Below, one piece after another: positions 61,914 through 64,000 of a DNA stretch of 64,000 nt (within the stretch, counting starts at the first letter, position 1; every line of letters begins with the position of its first letter). The DNA comes from Rhynochetos jubatus. Its lineage: Eukaryota; Chordata; Aves; Eurypygiformes; Rhynochetidae. Location: contig CM050651.1 in the NCBI GenBank assembly GCA_027574665.1, positions 8,371,501-8,435,500 of the forward strand, read 5' to 3'. Both the position numbers and the translations under genes were made by a program. The notes beneath the pieces are model-generated. The model was not told the DNA's origin. It made no database searches and saw nothing but the letters and a program-made list of their open reading frames with translations.

Positions 61914-62540
61914 CACAAATTCTCATGTTGATATTCAGCTGGTAAGCCTGCCTGTTATTGGGCAACCTGAGGCATGCATGCTGTAGCCGTCTTTGCTGGA
62001 AACCAAGAATGCGTTTTCAGTGTGGGGAGCGCGTATTCTTGCAAGAGGTTTCGGGGTATTTTTCTTTTCCGTTTCACAGGGCACAATGCTTTTTTTTCAA
62101 AGTAAGTTAGGTTTTTGCCTTGGGTACCCCTCTGAGACTCGTTGCAGATATAGCAGCTGCAGATCTGTTTCTCTCCTTATGTTTAAATAAACATTCCTGT
62201 CCTGACTGGCAAAACCCCTGTCTCTGGTTTCCGCAGTACCTGCGTAGGCAGGGCTGTTAATGCTGCCACGAAAATGCTGATGCTATCAACCAAATCTGCT
62301 CCAAGAGAAAATGTAGTAGAAAACCCTGCCCTGTTGATAAGAGCAAACCTGCAGAGGCTTTGAAAATGTCCAAATTAGTGGTCAGTAACTGAGATTGCTT
62401 CAGCAAACAGCTGGGTCTCATCTCAGCTGATGACAGCAGGGCATCACGTGTTTGCAGTGTCTTGTTTTCCTGCAAACCAGAGCTGTGGGCTCGGCAGTCG
62501 GACATCCTTGCCCTGCGCTCCCTGATCCCTCAGCAGCCCC
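61914..62540. other. Unique DNA, no gene seen
   Basis: The first 80 bases continue the enhancer-like stretch beside the X-box. The rest holds short domain-free frames only. Confidence 0.4.
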
Positions 62541-62554
62541 TCAGCAGATGGCAC
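62541..62554 (+). promoter_or_regulatory. Weak CTCF-like site
   Basis: TCAGCAGATGGCAC matches CCASYAGRKGGCRS at 13 of 14 positions (T for C at position 1). It faces right, as do the sites at 32,103 and 55,235. Confidence 0.25.
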
Positions 62555-64000
62555 GGGGAAGCTTCTGTTCTGTTTTTGGTACACGTTGATGGATCTGTGC
62601 TGGGTATTTCGCTGGAACTAGGAGTATTCATTTCCATCATGACCCGAGGCGAATTTGAATGTAGGCTTCCAGAAGTGTTAAAACAGTATAGACAGAGTTT
62701 AATGGGCCAGACTCCAAGCTCTATAAATTTAACTATTCCCATATATCCAGTGTAACTTACAAGTTGATTAAAACATGTGTGAATTGATTCCTGTAGACTG
62801 ACACCTCACGGGTGGCTTTAGACTGAGAAATTATCTGGTTTTGCTTTATAAAGTGCCCTGTATCTCTCTTGTACAGCTTGGAAGTTGTTTTAGAAAATCT
62901 CAGGCTGCTGATCTGCTGGACGGGCTGAGCTGACATCTTGGCTGGGAGACAACACACAGATTATTCAACTCCTTTTATTGTTTGAAGGTTGCAAAGAACA
63001 CAAACAATATGGCCATGAAGAGAGAGCGAGAACCACCAGAAAAGCAGGGCCTGTCCCTACCCCTTTGAATGCAAGTTAACTCCAGCCTCAGCCTTACACA
63101 AGTGCAGTAATATTAACAAGACAGATACACCAGAATGGTTCCTTGCTGATGGTAGCACACCCATACCAATCACCTCGCAAAGAAACAGGCCTTTTTGCCC
63201 CTGCATTAAACGTACCCCAAATGCACTTTTGCCCCCAGAGGGGACACCCAGGTTTCAGGGGTGGCTTTTGCCTATGCACACCTTACGCCTTATATGCGTA
63301 TGCACGTCTGCTGATGCAATGGTGTGACCTCCTGTGAAGCCCTTATGTCACTGGCTCCTGTTGAAGAGGTTGCAGAGGAAGGCTATACCATTCTTGGCAA
63401 GACATCGTGGAGCCAATCTTTATTGTTTTTTGGGTCACCACTAGAAATGCTTCATAAACTTCTCCATCGTCCACTGCCAGTAAAGATGTCAGTCAGAGCT
63501 ATCACGTTCTCCCTATTACCTCTTGCCTATTCTCTTTAATAGCAGTTGCTAATGTTACAAGCAAAGATAACTGATCGCTCCTAAATCAAATTCCTTTAAA
63601 CTTGATAATAAAAGAGTAAGGAAAGGTGTATAGTTTCAGCAAAGGTTACAGTGTGCGTTTCATTATCCTTGCAGGGAGGCTCTTTCCACTCCTCTCTGGT
63701 GCCATGAGACACCTAGCTGAGAGACAATCTTATTTAGGCACTGTGTCTCCAGCAGTGGCCGGGGTTGTTTCTAAGAGAAAGCAGCCAACACTGCTATGAC
63801 CACACGAGGTTGTAAGGTTTGGGAGTAAACTCAGCCTGAAATGGATTGGTTTGGGATTTTATTAGGAAAATTGGTTGCTTTGTCGCTGCACTGGTTGTTT
63901 GCAATCTTTGTTTGTATTCTGCTATCTGTAGGGTGTGCAAGAATGAGAAAAACGAAGTGCAAAGGCTGCGATGAAAGTATGGTTTTGCAATGTGGCATGA
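62555..64000. other. Unique DNA, no gene seen
   Basis: No recognisable exon, RNA gene or mobile element to the end of the window. Open frames are at most 97 codons (62,462-62,755 plus) and have no recognisable domain. Confidence 0.4.

Noticed and set aside
1..64000. tRNA, snRNA and well-known microRNA genes
   Set aside because: I looked by eye for B-box and U6 start patterns and for mature sequences of common conserved microRNAs and found none. A covariance-model search would be needed to exclude others.

Overview
The window reads as nuclear DNA of a vertebrate, most likely a bird, from a gene-poor part of a chromosome. The reasons are a mostly AT-rich, CpG-depleted background, two isolated CpG-rich islands, very little interspersed repeat, no compact gene layout, and several A/C-skewed low-complexity tracts of a kind common in bird introns and intergenic DNA. 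The species call is an inference. No diagnostic bird repeat, such as a CR1 3' end with its octamer tail, was seen.

No complete protein-coding gene can be supported. The longest open frame (205 codons, minus strand, 10,180-10,797) has no recognisable domain, and the other open frames look like chance. Four short stretches have good splice sites around an open frame and are given as low-confidence candidate exons: 715-867 (+), 37,225-37,305 (-), 49,897-50,168 (-) and 55,874-56,013 (+). They do not join into one model by phase or strand.

Layout. 1-20.3 kb: AT-rich unique DNA with a 24-base G run at 6.78 kb, an A/C-only tract at 2.7 kb and two G-quadruplex motifs near 10.3 and 10.9 kb. 20.34-20.70 kb: small CpG island with a quadruplex motif and a CTCF-like site. 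30.8-32.1 kb: two good CTCF-like sites pointing away from each other, as at a domain boundary. 32-45.6 kb: unique DNA. 45.66-46.08 kb: strong CpG island with GC boxes, the best promoter candidate. 46.1-59.5 kb: unique DNA with a GGAA microsatellite, a pyrimidine-rich tract and a CA/TG hairpin. 59.59-60.09 kb: decayed C-terminal part of a LINE reverse transcriptase on the minus strand, the only clear mobile-element fossil. 61.8-61.95 kb: a full RFX X-box next to a TAAT dyad.

Taken together this looks like regulatory or intronic DNA: two promoter-like islands, CTCF-like motifs whose orientation changes near 31 kb, and at least one enhancer-like motif cluster. The target genes probably lie outside the window or are represented here only by introns.
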